From assembly GCF_037392515.1 (NCBI RefSeq), contig NC_090283.1:37092249-37156248 (forward strand): a stretch of DNA of 64,000 nucleotides. Direction: 5' to 3'. Source of the stretch: Haliotis asinina. Lineage: Eukaryota; Mollusca; Gastropoda; Lepetellida; Haliotidae. Positions 63,755 to 64,000 of the stretch are shown here, in pieces. The position numbers and the translations under genes were made by a program. The notes under the pieces are model-generated. The model did no database searches, was not told the origin of the DNA, and was given only the letters and a program-made list of their open reading frames with translations. Position 1 is the stretch's first letter. Every line of letters starts with the position of its first letter.

Positions 63755-64000
63755 CACTCTCCCACAGACTAGAGCGCCAATTTCAGACCTGGCACTTTGA
63801 GCCAGCGCTTCCTTTATCCCCAGTTCTACGCTTGAAGCTCCATCCCCATCTCCATTATTTGATGGAAGAGTTTAAGGTTTGTGACAGAGTTTGCTTAGAG
63901 CCATTTATTCTGCCTCACCACCTGTATGTGGATGCGTCTAGATGCTGGTGTGGGGCTCACCTCTATCAGCAAGTGGCAGGGCAGTGGTCTCTTGCAGATT
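63755..64000 (+). pseudogene. DIRS-type fragment 4 (runs off window end)
   Basis: One frame reads LRLKLHPHLHYLMEEFKVCD, then FILPHHLYVDASRCWCGAHL and AGQWSLAD, matching the start of DIRS RNase H ([16 protein letters not shown]...LWSDM in element 1), with the first catalytic Asp kept. It is on the same strand as the SBNO-like gene and continues beyond the window. Confidence 0.75.

Noticed and set aside
1..64000. CRISPR arrays, bacterial operons, rRNA or tRNA genes
   Set aside because: The tandem repeats have no spacers of CRISPR type, and I recognised no rRNA or intact tRNA sequence. Exon-intron structure shows eukaryotic DNA.

Overview
The window is eukaryotic animal DNA: AT-rich, with widely spaced exons, GT-AG introns and a very high load of degraded transposable elements. 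A (CTCA)n-tailed SINE and a LINE tail ending in GCGTAAAAC + CTCA repeats resemble repeats I associate with abalone (Haliotis) and other gastropods. A marine gastropod is my best guess; this is recall and inference, not a database result.

Host genes. (1) Minus strand, about 5.9-9.9 kb: a signal-peptide exon and a terminal exon with matching phase, predicting a single-pass membrane protein with a proline-rich tail. (2) Plus strand, 18.7-21.5 kb: a likely two-exon gene for a 63-residue charged protein with a downstream poly(A) signal. (3) Plus strand, 29.9 kb to beyond 59.3 kb: five phase-compatible exons of a strawberry-notch (SBNO) family helicase, including the [11 protein letters not shown]alker A motif. 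Its introns (11.5 kb and 15 kb for the largest) fill half the window and are packed with repeats.

Repeat layout. 0-5 kb: a mariner-like relic and a minus-strand LINE relic. 10.4-13.4 kb: a 3 kb tandem array, an 80-bp satellite and a 20-bp minisatellite that look like one family. 15.1-17.4 kb: a plus-strand LINE relic with RNase H. 21.7-27.8 kb: a complete-ended but dead Ty3/Gypsy element (minus strand, 148-bp LTRs, TSD AGGCA) split by a 1.8 kb TIR transposon with TSD TTA. 32.4-37.8 kb: a long DIRS-type tyrosine-recombinase retrotransposon. 28.2-29.1, 39.1-40.8, 41.8-42.3, 42.7-43.2 and 61.2-62.4 kb: an unusual modular repeat made of about 165-bp units, each centred on the palindrome TTTCCATGGAAA. 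38.8 and 43.5 kb: SINE copies. 45.9-48.7 kb: a second DIRS relic that keeps both inverted terminal repeats and the diagnostic internal complementary region. 49.3-50.1, 55.6-57.9 and 63.75-64 kb: further DIRS fragments. 51.5-52.8 kb: an intron-containing Crypton-type recombinase pseudogene. 54.4-55.2 kb: a CR1-like LINE fragment. 57.9-58.5 kb: a DDE transposase fragment. 59.4-60.9 kb: a TIR element.

Most notable: the DIRS architecture at 45.9-48.7 kb; five DIRS-derived stretches all in the sense orientation of the host gene; a splice acceptor of the SBNO-like gene that appears to be supplied by the tail of the palindrome repeat; and the hierarchical 20-bp minisatellite that is open in all three forward frames.
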